This document shows positions 49,664 through 58,888 of a DNA stretch of 64,000 bases, in pieces; positions within the stretch are counted from its first letter, which is position 1, and every line of letters begins with the position of its first letter. Position numbers and translations under genes: made by a program. Source of the stretch: an uncultured Candidatus Saccharibacteria bacterium (lineage in GTDB: Bacteria > Patescibacteria > Saccharimonadia > Saccharimonadales > UBA4665); the NCBI GenBank assembly GCA_946482285.1, contig CAMLQK010000001.1:248001-312000 (forward strand), written 5' to 3'. Below the pieces are notes generated by a model. It was not told the DNA's origin. It saw only the letters and a list, made by a program, of their open reading frames with translations, and made no database searches.

Positions 49664-50392
49664 ATGTCTGGACATTCCAAATGGTCTACCATTAAACGTG
49701 AAAAAGGTGCGAAGGATGCTGCCCGTGGAGCATTGTTTACCAAACTTGGCAACGCGATTGCAATTGCTGCCCGCAGTGGTGCGGACCCTGATATGAACTT
49801 TGCGTTGCGTTTGGCAATTGACAAAGCAAAAGCAGCCAACATGCCTACGGCCAACATCCAGCGGTCTATCGATCATGGTTCGGGCAAGCTAGGCGGTGAG
49901 CAGATCCAGGAAGTGATGTACGAAGGCTATGGCGCTGGCGGCGTTGCAGTGCTAGTTGAGTGTGCTACAGATAATATTAACCGTACATACCCTGAGGTCA
50001 AGCTTGCCTTTAGTAAACACGGTGGAAACATTGCGGAAAAAGGTGCAGTGGCCTTCCAGTTTGAGCGCAAAGGGCTTATCCGTGCCAAAGGGTCTGGTGA
50101 CGATTTAATGATGCAAGCATTGGAAGCGGGTGCAGATGACGTTCAGGACGAGGGCGATGAGTCAGTGATCTATACAGACCCCAAAGAACTCTCTAAGGTA
50201 CGCGAAACTTTGACGGCAGCTGGTGTCGAAATTACTGAGGCCGAGCTGACTTTTGTGCCTAATAACACTGTAGAGGTAACCGATGAGGCGACTGTGGGCA
50301 AGATTATGCGGATGATGGACGCACTAGAGGGTAATGATGACGTCACTAACACGTATGTTAATTTTGACATTGCTGACGAACTCTTAAAATAA
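49664..50392 (+). CDS. YebC/PmpR family protein
   Basis: 242 residues, normal length. The start MSGHSKWSTIKREKGAKDAARG is diagnostic, and AAGGAG lies 8 nt before this ATG, so an upstream extension to 49619 is rejected. GYGAGGVAVLVECATDN and VYTDP-type segments follow. The family has been described as transcription regulators and, more recently, as factors that help ribosomes at proline stretches. Its 3' end is followed by a terminator. Confidence 0.96.
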   Translation: MSGHSKWSTIKREKGAKDAARGALFTKLGNAIAIAARSGADPDMNFALRLAIDKAKAANMPTANIQRSIDHGSGKLGGEQIQEVMYEGYGAGGVAVLVECATDNINRTYPEVKLAFSKHGGNIAEKGAVAFQFERKGLIRAKGSGDDLMMQALEAGADDVQDEGDESVIYTDPKELSKVRETLTAAGVEITEAELTFVPNNTVEVTDEATVGKIMRMMDALEGNDDVTNTYVNFDIADELLK

Positions 50393-50412
50393 ATACCTCG
50401 GAGTATATATAG

Positions 50413-50438
50413 ACAGCCTGCTCGCCGGGCTGTTTTTT
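50413..50438 (+). terminator. Terminator after yebC
   Basis: ACAGCC at 50413-50418 pairs with GGCTGT at 50428-50433, followed by a run of six T. Confidence 0.75.
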
Positions 50439-50506
50439 ATATGCAAAAAGATTTGCTTTCGAGGCAGCTTGTGTTAAGCCATATGCGGTAACAAAGAGGA
50501 GGATAT

Positions 50507-51496
50507 ATGGTTAGTAAAAAGATATATGTACTGGTGACTGCGCTAGCATTAGTAATGCTTGCTGCACCCGCGCATGCACAATCCTATCAAGGTAATAACG
50601 GAGACATAGCGTATATCAAGCAAAACGTACTATGGCGAATGGCGGCTAATGGGGAATCACAACGCAAGGTAGCCCATGGGGTGCGGGCGATGGCGTGGTC
50701 GCCCGATGGCACTCGACTGGCCTACATAACGGGTAGTGCTGATTGCGGGTCACGGCTGTGGATTTCGCAGGACATCCATAAAAAGCCAGCCGATGCTGCC
50801 CGCGGGGGTTGTATTGTTGGGAAGCCTGTTTGGTCACCAGATGGCACGCAGATCGCTTTTACAAGGGCAAAAGGCAAGGACCGGGCAATTATGCGCCTAA
50901 AACTATCAGAAGGATTCGAGCGGGCAGTTACACCATGGACTTCAGCTACCGCATACCAGAACCCATCATGGTCACCCAACGCATCACAGATTGTATACGA
51001 ACGCCACGACGCCACGCGGAGTAGCTTAGCGATTACCTCGCTTAATGGCAATGTTGCCCGTGAGGTTACGGAGTTGTCGGATTATCGTACCACAGCTGTA
51101 CCATCATGGTCACCCAATGGCAAAAAGATAGCCTATCAAGACAGCCAAAACGAGACATATACCATTTGGCCAGATGGTACCCATCGCTCAGTCATTGCCG
51201 ATGGTGATAGCTACCAGGCAGTATGGTCTCCTACTGGTGATCGGCTAGTTTTTGTGGAGGATTTTAGTGGTACATCCCTTAGTATTGCAACATCGGACGG
51301 TAGCGTGGAACAGTATGATATTCCGGACTATGGCCAGGCTTCTATACAGCAACCTGTTTGGTCACCCGATGAGGCTAGTATATTGCTTGTATTGGGATAT
51401 GAGCATGGAGCTGCGCTAGCAGTGTTTAATATACGAACAATGGAGCTACAATTATTGGCAAAGGGCGCTACAGCGGCTGCATGGCAATCTACCTAG
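50507..51496 (+). CDS. Secreted TolB-like beta-propeller protein
   Basis: 329 residues. Signal peptide of about 25 residues ending APAHAQS, then six blades with the WD40-like PD40 motif: WSPDGTRLAY, WSPDGTQIAF, WSPNASQIVY, WSPNGKKIAY, WSPTGDRLVF and WSPDEASILL. A strong AGAGGAGG site precedes the ATG. It would act outside the membrane, probably by binding proteins or sugars. It is not a complete TolB, as the N-terminal domain is absent. Confidence 0.85.
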   Translation: MVSKKIYVLVTALALVMLAAPAHAQSYQGNNGDIAYIKQNVLWRMAANGESQRKVAHGVRAMAWSPDGTRLAYITGSADCGSRLWISQDIHKKPADAARGGCIVGKPVWSPDGTQIAFTRAKGKDRAIMRLKLSEGFERAVTPWTSATAYQNPSWSPNASQIVYERHDATRSSLAITSLNGNVAREVTELSDYRTTAVPSWSPNGKKIAYQDSQNETYTIWPDGTHRSVIADGDSYQAVWSPTGDRLVFVEDFSGTSLSIATSDGSVEQYDIPDYGQASIQQPVWSPDEASILLVLGYEHGAALAVFNIRTMELQLLAKGATAAAWQST

Positions 51497-51529
51497 TGTT
51501 CTTTTGCAAATTTGTGCTACCGTTATGCT

Positions 51530-52342
51530 ATGAAGGATATTTACTCGGGCAATGAACCGCCATTCATTGGTTTTGGTACGGGGCAATTAAAAGATGCCGC
51601 AGCAGAGCAGGCTGTGGCGACAGCTTTGGACGCTGGATATCGTTTAATAGATACGGCTGCTATATACGATAACGAATTGGAGGTGGGTCATGCTATTGCC
51701 AGCTCTAATATTACCCGCGAAGAAATTCTGCTTGTAACCAAAGGTGCACATGACGCCCACGAGCATGGTAAGGCTGAGATACTGGCATCCTTTGAGGCGT
51801 CATTGGGAAAGTTGGCCGTTGATTATGTCGACTATTACCTTATTCACTGGCCCTCCAATCCCGGTAAGCGGCTAGAGACCTGGCATGCTATGGAACAGCT
51901 ATTCTATCGAAAGCGCGCTCGGCACATCGGGGTCTCAAATTATGCTGTACATCACTTACAGGAATTGTATGCAGGAGCAGATGTCCAGCCGGCTGTTAAC
52001 CAAATCGAATTCCATCCATTTATTTATGCCCAGCAAAGAGGCTTGTTAGATTATTGTCGCGAGAATGACATTGTTGTCATGGGCTACTCCACCTTTGGGG
52101 GCGATCAGGCTTGGAGCTCTGAACGGCTACAAAGGATAGCCCAGCAAAAGGGCCGACCTTTCCAGCAGATTCTAGCCAGGTGGTCTATGAACCATGGGGT
52201 TATTCCGCTGGTTCGGTCCGAGAAGCAATCCCATGTCCGCGCAAATATCGATATCGACTTTGAGTTGTCCGACCAAGAGATGGCTGTGCTAGACGGACTT
52301 AAGGGCGACCGTCTATTCCGAGATCCGCGAGTGCTTGCGTAA
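51530..52342 (+). CDS. Aldo/keto reductase
   Basis: 270 residues. The four catalytic residues are visible: Asp and Tyr in LIDTAAIYDNE, Lys in LVTKGAHD, and His in YLIHWPS; the NADP(H)-binding C-terminal part has GYSTFGG and LVRSEKQSHVRANIDI. It reduces aldehydes or ketones to alcohols with NADPH. The ATG at 51530 is the family start; an in-frame TTG upstream is not used. It overlaps the convergent PLD-like gene by 44 nt. Confidence 0.92.
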   Translation: MKDIYSGNEPPFIGFGTGQLKDAAAEQAVATALDAGYRLIDTAAIYDNELEVGHAIASSNITREEILLVTKGAHDAHEHGKAEILASFEASLGKLAVDYVDYYLIHWPSNPGKRLETWHAMEQLFYRKRARHIGVSNYAVHHLQELYAGADVQPAVNQIEFHPFIYAQQRGLLDYCRENDIVVMGYSTFGGDQAWSSERLQRIAQQKGRPFQQILARWSMNHGVIPLVRSEKQSHVRANIDIDFELSDQEMAVLDGLKGDRLFRDPRVLA

Positions 52343-53414
52343 GCATGGGGCTGTCGACTTGGCCCGCAATAGTTTGCGCCGCAGCGGCACCAAAACCTGG
52401 GGCGGTGCTGTGTAGCGCTATTTCAGCTGTACCTAGCCTCACGCCGGCGGTGACGTAATTATGGCTGCCTACTATTGCTTCTTGTTCGCTTGCCAGTATT
52501 TTGGCATGCAAAAATGTCTGGCGAGGCTTTAGCTGGTGTGTAAAGAAGCTATGCGGCATTCGCAGCCGTTCACGATAGGTAACTCCCGCTTGCAGAACTT
52601 GGCCTGCACCCTGGTGCTGTAAGTAGTGGTTGAATACAGGTACGATGACAACGCCGCGCTGATGCGCCTGTTTTAGGTGTTTGGCTGTCACGCTATTCGG
52701 GAAAAATTGGCAGGTAATGAACAGCCATTTTTCGGCGCGGCCGATAATGGCCAGCGCTTCTTCAAAAATAGCGGACTGCTGTTTAACACCGACGTCAAAA
52801 ATAATTTCTTCACTTTTTGAAATAGGATAGCGGATATCGCTTGTACCTAATGCCTTGAGTGTTTGAGGTTGACCGAGACGTTTTGTGAAAAGCGCATACA
52901 GCCAATCAGCTGTTTTGGTGTCTTCCCAAGCTACCATGCAGTCCAAGTGCTGCTCGGCTAGATTGCAACCGCCCAGGTAGACTTTGTTATTAATGATGCT
53001 TATTTTGGCGTGCGACCTGCCGGCGACAGGTAGGCTAAAGCGATGGCTTGGTATATTTGTAGTAACAACGCTAACCCCCGCGCTTTGTAGGGATTGTAGG
53101 GCGTGGTCTAAATGGTGTAGCTTGCCTGGCAACGAGCTTGGAAGGTTATGATGTAGCAATAATGGGGCACCGCGGTTAACTTCTAGAAAATTATAGGCAT
53201 CAATACTAAGGGTGACCTGTACGCCGCGCTTAGCAGCTGAACAGAGCACAGTAACCAGTTGCTTCACTTCCTGGACTTCGGGATAAAATGTCATTGTTGC
53301 CAGCAATACTCTGTCGCCTGGTTTGGTTTGTGTGATATCCCTGTGCAGACGGCTGAAATATTCAGCAGTCGGGTAAAAGGTGAACATTCCGGAAGTAATT
53401 GTAGTAGTCGGCAT
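52299..53414 (-). CDS. Phospholipase D-like protein with altered HKD motifs
   Basis: 371 residues with two PLD domains. The first motif is HAKISIINNKVYLGGCN, with the Asp four residues after the Lys replaced by Asn; the second is HAKILASEQEAIVGSHN, with Glu in that position. His, Lys, Gly and Asn are kept in both. Cardiolipin synthases and related phosphatidyltransferases share this layout, but no membrane anchor is visible. A minus-strand TATAAAAT stretch lies 9 nt before the ATG and only 25 bp separate it from divergent ruvC. Confidence 0.82.
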   Translation of the reverse strand: MPTTTITSGMFTFYPTAEYFSRLHRDITQTKPGDRVLLATMTFYPEVQEVKQLVTVLCSAAKRGVQVTLSIDAYNFLEVNRGAPLLLHHNLPSSLPGKLHHLDHALQSLQSAGVSVVTTNIPSHRFSLPVAGRSHAKISIINNKVYLGGCNLAEQHLDCMVAWEDTKTADWLYALFTKRLGQPQTLKALGTSDIRYPISKSEEIIFDVGVKQQSAIFEEALAIIGRAEKWLFITCQFFPNSVTAKHLKQAHQRGVVIVPVFNHYLQHQGAGQVLQAGVTYRERLRMPHSFFTHQLKPRQTFLHAKILASEQEAIVGSHNYVTAGVRLGTAEIALHSTAPGFGAAAAQTIAGQVDSPMLTQALADLGIDGRP

Positions 53415-53422
53415 TATGCAAT

Positions 53423-53433
53423 TATTTTATACT
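53423..53433. promoter_or_regulatory. Overlapping divergent -10 boxes of the PLD-like gene and ruvC
   Basis: On the plus strand TATACT (53428-53433) is 6 nt before the ruvC ATG at 53440; on the minus strand TAAAAT (53423-53428) within TATAAAAT is 8-9 nt before the ATG at 53414. The 25-bp gap leaves no room for leaders. Confidence 0.5.
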
Positions 53434-53439
53434 AGTCCT

Positions 53440-53916
53440 ATGAGAATACTAGGGATTGATCCAGGCACTGGCATTTTGGGTTTTGGGGTTATCCAAGTCC
53501 AAAAAGGGAAGCCACAGCTTGTTGACGCGGGTGTCATTCGTACTCCTGTAAAAGAGGATGACGCGGTACGGCTACTGACTATCTACGAGGAGTTGACTGA
53601 TATTATTGCGGCCACAAACCCAACTATCATGTCAGTGGAGAAGCTTTTTTTTGCAAGAAACGTAACAACAGCGATGACAGTTGCCCAGGCACGGGGTGTG
53701 GTGCTGTTGTGTGGCATGCAGGCGGGTATGACAATCTTTGAGTATACCCCTATGCAGATAAAGCAAGCTATTACTGGCTACGGTAAAGCTGATAAAAAAC
53801 AGATGCAGGAAATGGTGCGGATCCATCTGAACCTAAAAGAAACACCCAAGCCAGACGACTGTGCCGATGCTATTGCGGCGGCATTAACACATGCACAAAG
53901 TGCCCGTTTTGCTTAA
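53440..53916 (+). CDS. ruvC: Holliday junction resolvase RuvC
   Basis: 158 residues. The acidic active site is visible: Asp in LGIDPGTG, Glu in SVEKLFFARN and Asp in PDDCADAIAAAL near the C-terminus. It cuts Holliday junctions moved by RuvAB. The frame is open further upstream, but the N-terminus MRILGIDPG is the family start and follows TATACT by 6 nt. Overlaps the next gene by 4 nt, tail to tail. Confidence 0.95.
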   Translation: MRILGIDPGTGILGFGVIQVQKGKPQLVDAGVIRTPVKEDDAVRLLTIYEELTDIIAATNPTIMSVEKLFFARNVTTAMTVAQARGVVLLCGMQAGMTIFEYTPMQIKQAITGYGKADKKQMQEMVRIHLNLKETPKPDDCADAIAAALTHAQSARFA

Positions 53917-54401
53917 ACTGACGGGGCTGTGGGTGGATTGAGCTTGGCGGGCTTGGGTTTGCCACCCTCTTGAGCTGCCAGGTATTCATTCATGTTGTAT
54001 TGGACGATAATTGGCCCTAGGGGTATGCCTGCTAGAATGCAGCCACCGACCCACAGCCAGAATATGCTGATGCCGTCGTTGGTTTTAAAGACTTCGCCGC
54101 TGACGATGCTCAGACGATACATAAGCACTAACGATGTGGCAAGTGCCGTAATAAAGGCGCTGATGCCCACAACACTACAGATGATGGCTACTGCCGTTGA
54201 GTCACCAGCCCAGAACAGGACAACAGCGGCCGCTACCAAAACAAGCAAAGGGCCGTATACATAACTAAGCGGTGGGATAGAAGCTTCTTTGCCATTTTCG
54301 GCGATTAAAGCCAAACGAGTTTTATACACCCAGTAAATAAGGTAAATGCCCAATGTTATCACGCAAAACACGATGAAGGCGATCAGGTTTCTTTTTTTCA
54401 T
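53913..54401 (-). CDS. Small membrane protein, DUF4234-like
   Basis: 162 residues from the ATG at 54401 with a GGGAG ribosome site. Four or five hydrophobic helices; the first, LIAFIVFCVITLGIYLIYWVYKT, has the GIYxxYW pattern of DUF4234 proteins. A hydrophilic Lys/Pro tail ends the protein. Function unknown. It is inserted between ruvC and ruvA on the opposite strand. Confidence 0.68.
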   Translation of the reverse strand: MKKRNLIAFIVFCVITLGIYLIYWVYKTRLALIAENGKEASIPPLSYVYGPLLVLVAAAVVLFWAGDSTAVAIICSVVGISAFITALATSLVLMYRLSIVSGEVFKTNDGISIFWLWVGGCILAGIPLGPIIVQYNMNEYLAAQEGGKPKPAKLNPPTAPSV

Positions 54402-54496
54402 ACAGGGCTCCCTGGTATTAGCTTTTGGGTACATTTTAACACGTAAAAACGTACATTTGACGACACTATCTGCTGTCCATAAGCGGTATCTTGTGA

Positions 54497-54502
54497 CATA
54501 AT
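54497..54502 (+). promoter_or_regulatory. -10 box of ruvAB
   Basis: CATAAT preceded by TG-A, 9 nt before the ruvA ATG at 54512. Confidence 0.45.
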
Positions 54503-54511
54503 GCCTGAAGA

Positions 54512-55090
54512 ATGATTGCAACATTAACTGGCCAAGTTGCCGAAAAGATTGCTGACATAGTCGTACTAGACGTGGGCGGGGTAGGCTACGGCCTGCTTGT
54601 AGATGCAGAAGATTTTGGTGCGTTGGTCGTAGGTGTGACCACCAAGTTGTATGTGTATGAGCACGTCCGTGAGCAGGCATACGATTTATTTGGTTTTCGC
54701 TCACTTGATACAAAGCAGCTATTTGAACAACTTTTGGGTGTTAATGGTGTAGGGCCAAAGATGGCGTTGAATGTTATGAGTATTGGCAATGCAGCCGAAG
54801 TCCGCAGCGCAATTGCAAACGGTGACACTAAGTTTATCCAAGGCGCGCAAGGTGTGGGCAAGCGTGTTGCTGAGCGTATTGTGGTAGACCTGAAGGACAA
54901 GGTTGGTCTTGAGGGCGTTGACCTGTCGGCGACGGGTATGTTGCAGGCTGATATCACATTGCGCAAGGATGATGCTGTAGAGGCGCTGGTAAGCCTCGGG
55001 TTTTCCGCGCAGGATGCGGCTGTTGCGCTGGCTAACGTGCCCACCGGTTTGCCAACAGAAGAGCGTATTAAGCAGGCTCTTAAGGGATAG
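54512..55090 (+). CDS. ruvA: Holliday junction branch migration protein RuvA
   Basis: 192 residues. N-terminal OB fold (MIATLTGQVAEKIADIVVLDVGGVGYGLLV), helix-hairpin-helix pair (LLGVNGVGPKMALNVM and IQGAQGVGKRVAERIVVDLKDK) and the C-terminal domain that activates RuvB (DAVEALVSLGFSAQDAAVAL). RuvA tetramers bind junctions and load RuvB. It is followed 3 nt later by ruvB. Confidence 0.96.
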   Translation: MIATLTGQVAEKIADIVVLDVGGVGYGLLVDAEDFGALVVGVTTKLYVYEHVREQAYDLFGFRSLDTKQLFEQLLGVNGVGPKMALNVMSIGNAAEVRSAIANGDTKFIQGAQGVGKRVAERIVVDLKDKVGLEGVDLSATGMLQADITLRKDDAVEALVSLGFSAQDAAVALANVPTGLPTEERIKQALKG

Positions 55091-55093
55091 GCT

Positions 55094-56122
55094 ATGGCGG
55101 TTGAACGGATTGTTACTACCACTTTGCAAGACGAGGGTGATCAGCAAGAGGTTGAACTCGAAAATACCTTACGTCCTAAAGATTTCGCTAACTACATTGG
55201 CCAGGAGCGTCTAAAGCAGAATGTAAAACTGGCTATCGATGCAGCTAAAAAGCGCGGAGAACCGCTTGACCATGTTTTGCTGTATGGTCCGCCTGGGCTG
55301 GGTAAAACGACAATGGCAAATGTGATTGCCAATGAAATGGGCGCGCAAATCCGGATTACAAGCGGTCCGGCTATTGCCCATGGCGGCGATTTGGCCAGTT
55401 TGCTTACTAACTTACAGGATGGCGACATGCTGTTTATTGATGAGATTCATCGTCTGAACCGCCAGGTAGAGGAAGTGTTGTATTCCGCTATGGAAGATTT
55501 TAAGCTGGATATTATGATAGGCAAAGGGCCGAGTGCCCGCAGTCTTCGTTTGGACTTGCCTCGCTTTACACTTATCGGTGCAACTACCCGTACTGGGTCG
55601 CTTGCAGCGCCTTTGCGCGACCGCTTTGGCATGCTACATCGCCTAGAGTTTTATACGACAGCAGAAATCAAACAAATTATCGAGCGTGCCGCATCTATCC
55701 TGGATGTTAAGATTGACACAGGTGCAGCAGCTGAGCTAGCAACGCGGGCCCGCCTGACGCCTCGCATCGCGAACCGTTTGCTTAAGCGGGTGCGCGACTA
55801 TGCTGATGTTAATGGTGACGGCATCATAGACACTACTATCAATCGTCAGGCACTACAGTTGTTGGAGATTGACGAATTGGGCCTTGACCCTGCAGATCGC
55901 ATGTTGCTAGAGGCAATTATCGATAACTACAGAGGTGGTCCGGTAGGCGTAGAGACACTGGCAGCACTAACCGCAGAAGAGCGTGGCACTATAGAGGATT
56001 TTTACGAACCGTACTTAATGCAGGTTGGATTACTGGAACGCACTCCGCGCGGCCGCAAAGTAACGCCTAAGGCGTACAGCCATTTAGGGCGGCCAGTTGT
56101 GACCGACGATCTGATACAATAG
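55094..56122 (+). CDS. ruvB: Holliday junction branch migration helicase RuvB
   Basis: 342 residues. [18 protein letters not shown] begins the AAA+ domain; Walker [11 protein letters not shown], Walker [25 protein letters not shown], the sensor [19 protein letters not shown], and the C-terminal winged helix ([21 protein letters not shown]). It drives branch migration in a hexamer with RuvA. Confidence 0.98.
   Translation: MAVERIVTTTLQDEGDQQEVELENTLRPKDFANYIGQERLKQNVKLAIDAAKKRGEPLDHVLLYGPPGLGKTTMANVIANEMGAQIRITSGPAIAHGGDLASLLTNLQDGDMLFIDEIHRLNRQVEEVLYSAMEDFKLDIMIGKGPSARSLRLDLPRFTLIGATTRTGSLAAPLRDRFGMLHRLEFYTTAEIKQIIERAASILDVKIDTGAAAELATRARLTPRIANRLLKRVRDYADVNGDGIIDTTINRQALQLLEIDELGLDPADRMLLEAIIDNYRGGPVGVETLAALTAEERGTIEDFYEPYLMQVGLLERTPRGRKVTPKAYSHLGRPVVTDDLIQ
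56115..56120 (+). promoter_or_regulatory. -10 box of the PH-domain protein gene
   Basis: TACAAT inside the last codons of ruvB, 8 nt before the ATG at 56129. An AGGAA stretch between them could also be a ribosome site for the ruvAB transcript. Confidence 0.45.
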
Positions 56123-56128
56123 GAATAT

Positions 56129-56962
56129 ATGGATCCACAAACCCAAACCCCTCAGGATGGCCAACGGCCCCCCGAACTTCACCCCTTGGTTGTCCTTCGC
56201 CCTGGCGAACGGGTGATTTGCGAAATTAAACGCCACCCATTTGGTGTATTTACGATGTACGCTTCCGGCGCTTTTGCAATTATTGTTATTACTGTACTCG
56301 CTATTCTGGCGCCTTCTTATATTGGTGAATTCACCTTTGATGGCAATGTACAGTCGATTGCTTTGGGCATAGCAGCAATTATTTCTATTGGTGTCATTGC
56401 AATTTTGCTGCTAGCCACAAATATTTACTGGCAAAACCGTTGGATTATAACGGACGACAGTATTACGCAGATCTCGCAGAATGGTTTGTTTGGTCGTAAG
56501 GTGAGTCAGCTTTCCATGGAAAGCCTAGAGGATATTACGGTCGATAAAAATGGTATCATCCAGACTATGTTTAACTTTGGTACGCTCCATGCCGAAACAG
56601 CGGGCGAGAAGTCAAAATTCGTATTTATTTACTGCCCCGACCCAAACAAATATGCGCGCATGATCTTGCAGGCGCATGAAATGTTCCTGCACCAGACGCG
56701 CCACCAACCCCAAGCAGTTATGCCAGTAGACTCTATTGCCGAGCAACCTGTACTACAGCAAGCCCCCCAACAGCACTATGCACAACAGGTACCACCGGCA
56801 CAGCAGCAGTTTGTGAATAATCAGGGGCACCCTTATCAACCCGGCCAACCTGCCCAAAACCCACCTCAATTTACACAGCCAGTAGTGCCACAGTTGCCAC
56901 ACCAGCCTGCGCAACAGACCCCTCAGCAGAACCGTTCACATCCGGCAATTTGGGGCGACTAA
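56129..56962 (+). CDS. Membrane protein with bacterial PH (DUF304) domain and Gln/Pro-rich tail
   Basis: 277 residues. Two hydrophobic helices (about 43-67 and 76-98) lie just after LRPGERVICEIKRHP; the following WIITDDSITQISQNGLFGRKVSQLSMESLEDITVDK is the typical bPH2/DUF304 strand pattern. The last 75 residues are low-complexity Gln and Pro. Family function is unclear; proteins of this kind are common membrane components in many bacteria. It ends before a strong terminator. Confidence 0.78.
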   Translation: MDPQTQTPQDGQRPPELHPLVVLRPGERVICEIKRHPFGVFTMYASGAFAIIVITVLAILAPSYIGEFTFDGNVQSIALGIAAIISIGVIAILLLATNIYWQNRWIITDDSITQISQNGLFGRKVSQLSMESLEDITVDKNGIIQTMFNFGTLHAETAGEKSKFVFIYCPDPNKYARMILQAHEMFLHQTRHQPQAVMPVDSIAEQPVLQQAPQQHYAQQVPPAQQQFVNNQGHPYQPGQPAQNPPQFTQPVVPQLPHQPAQQTPQQNRSHPAIWGD

Positions 56963-56971
56963 TTGCAATAT

Positions 56972-57006
56972 AAAATAAACCGGCCGCAAGCAAGCCGGTT
57001 TATTTT
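56972..57006. terminator. Bidirectional terminator
   Basis: Perfect 13-bp stem, AAAATAAACCGGC at 56972-56984 with GCCGGTTTATTTT at 56994-57006, with T runs on both sides. It serves the PH-domain gene on the plus strand and the pilin gene on the minus strand. Confidence 0.9.
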
Positions 57007-57486
57007 TTAGTTGAGGCTGCTTTTTACATATTTGCCACCGCCTTCAAGTTGGGCGGTCAGGGTATATTGGGCGCACACGGCACCCTTATTGTCGCACACT
57101 GCTCCTTCGGAAGTTGTAACTTGGTAGGACAAACAGTTTTGCTTGGGCTCATTGCTGAATACTGGTTTTTGACCTTCGGTGCAGCTAGCGTCGTCTTTAC
57201 TCCAACTTGGATCTTTCAACGTGCCAGCAGGAATATCTTTGAGATTGGCTTTCTGCCACTTTTCACTGTTTATGTCGCCTAGCGTAGGGTACATATTGTA
57301 TTGGGCGTAGTATGTTTCCAACTCAGCCTGGATGCTGGTTATGGTGGCTTGCCGATCACTGTTGCGGTTTTTGGCTTGCACGCCGCTATACGTGGTAATT
57401 ACAAGAGTTGCTAAGATGCCGATAACTATAAGGACAACCAGGAGCTCTATAATAGTAAAGCCAGATTGTCTGAGGGGTTTGCGCAT
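57007..57486 (-). CDS. Type IV pilin/pseudopilin (GspG-like)
   Basis: 159 residues. The leader MRKPLRQSG is cut before FTIIELLVVLIVIGILATL, with the conserved Glu at +5. The globular part has a helix with AELETYYAQYNMYPT, similar to GspG/PilA pseudopilins, and four cysteines in its C-terminal part (DASC, NC, VC, VC) that may form disulfides. It would assemble into a pilus used for attachment or DNA uptake. The next gene upstream on the same strand is a GspE-like protein. Confidence 0.9.
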   Translation of the reverse strand: MRKPLRQSGFTIIELLVVLIVIGILATLVITTYSGVQAKNRNSDRQATITSIQAELETYYAQYNMYPTLGDINSEKWQKANLKDIPAGTLKDPSWSKDDASCTEGQKPVFSNEPKQNCLSYQVTTSEGAVCDNKGAVCAQYTLTAQLEGGGKYVKSSLN

Positions 57487-57548
57487 GGGGTGTTTCCGTT
57501 GTTTAATCTTTATTTGATTATAGCCTGTGGTTGCCAGCCGCTCAAGTA

Positions 57549-58874
57549 CTAGTGCATGTTGCGGTCTACGACATACAGGACATCTTTGATGGTAACGGCG
57601 CCTCGGAGTGCTTTGACAATGCCGTCGAGCGCCATAGGAACAAAGCCATGCTTGTTGGCGAGCGCTTGCAGGCTGGTGGTTGTTGTTTCGGGCGAAAGCA
57701 GCGCATGTTGAATGTGTTCGTTTATGGGCATGACTTCGACAAGAGCAACTCGACCATTGTATCCTGTGTGCTTACAGTGCTCACAACCCTCGCGGTGTGG
57801 CCGCCATAAGTGGGTAATTTTTGTGGGCGTACTGTTGGCTTGCTTATCCCCCATCCCTATTTCAATGGCTTGCAGCTCCAGTTGGTTAATTTTGCGGAAT
57901 GCGTTAGCGCTGCCTATGCCAAACACCTTACCCAGAAGTTCTAGTTGCTCAGGCGTAAGCTCGTACCGCTCGCGGCAATATTCGCACAGTTGGCGTACGA
58001 GCCGCTGGGCGACAACTGTTTTGATGGTGCTTGCAAGTAGGTATGGTGCGACATTCATGGCCCGAAGGTGCATCAGGCTGCCGGCGGCAGAGTCACTGTG
58101 CATGCCGGCCACCACCAAGTGGCCGCTCATAGCAGTCTGAATAGTGAGTTCAGCAGTTGGCTTGTCAGTAAGGTTGCCTACCATAATAACATTCGGATCC
58201 TGATGGAGTGCAGCCCGAAGGCCTGAAAGCATTGTGAGTTTTGCACGTGGGTTCACCGCAGTTTGATTTGCATGGGGGATGCGATACTCAACAGACTCCT
58301 CGATAGTTGCAATATTCAAGCTTGGATTATTGAGCGCCGCTAGCATACTAGCCTGAGTTGTGGGGCGTCCGTGATGCTTTGGTGCGCATACAAGGATCAT
58401 GCCGTGGCTGCGGCCTAGCGCTGACTGTAGTGTGTGCAGCGCGTCTCCCCAGAACCCGAGGGTGTCGAGCTTATAGGGTTCTTTGATATGGGCGGTAAGG
58501 TGTAAGACGGCCTTTTCGCCGCCTAATACGGGCATTGTTGATAGGGTGACATCAAATGACTTTTCGTCTATGGTTACGCTAAAGTGTCCACGTTGCGGAG
58601 TTTGGCTGTTGGATTGGTCTAGGTGCGCAAGTTCTTTTAGCTGGTGGGTAAGAGTGTCTTGGGCGTTATGTGACACTTTGTGCGCGCCTTTTAGCTCGCC
58701 GTCAATACGGTATCGTATCAAGATGTATTGCTCGTGTGGTTCGATGTGGATATCGCTGGCTTGCCAACGGATACCATACTCAATTAAGAGCTGGATTGTC
58801 TGCGCCACTTGTTCGGCGCTAAACTTTTCGGCATTACCCAAAAGTCGGCCGATGAACGAATCTTTCCCATCCAT
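57549..58874 (-). CDS. GspE/PilB-like ATPase with degenerate nucleotide-binding motifs
   Basis: 441 residues. The fold is clear: ASDIHIEP near residue 40, an N2 domain, and a C-terminal domain with the tetracysteine zinc motif (CEYC and CEHC). Yet the Walker A position, near residue 166, reads APKHHGRPTT where active proteins have GPTGSGKTT, the Walker B segment reads DPNVIMVGN in place of DPDVIMVGE, and the Asp box reads IEESVEY in place of IEDPVEY. It therefore probably cannot hydrolyse ATP. The ATG at 58874 is 8 nt after a minus-strand TATAAT; ATG 58880 is only 2 nt from it. No PilC or PilT gene is near. Confidence 0.8.
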   Translation of the reverse strand: MDGKDSFIGRLLGNAEKFSAEQVAQTIQLLIEYGIRWQASDIHIEPHEQYILIRYRIDGELKGAHKVSHNAQDTLTHQLKELAHLDQSNSQTPQRGHFSVTIDEKSFDVTLSTMPVLGGEKAVLHLTAHIKEPYKLDTLGFWGDALHTLQSALGRSHGMILVCAPKHHGRPTTQASMLAALNNPSLNIATIEESVEYRIPHANQTAVNPRAKLTMLSGLRAALHQDPNVIMVGNLTDKPTAELTIQTAMSGHLVVAGMHSDSAAGSLMHLRAMNVAPYLLASTIKTVVAQRLVRQLCEYCRERYELTPEQLELLGKVFGIGSANAFRKINQLELQAIEIGMGDKQANSTPTKITHLWRPHREGCEHCKHTGYNGRVALVEVMPINEHIQHALLSPETTTTSLQALANKHGFVPMALDGIVKALRGAVTIKDVLYVVDRNMH

Positions 58875-58882
58875 TTGCATCT

Positions 58883-58888
58883 ATTATA
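58883..58888 (-). promoter_or_regulatory. -10 box of the GspE-like gene, leaderless type
   Basis: TATAAT on the minus strand, 8 nt before the ATG at 58874. Confidence 0.5.
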
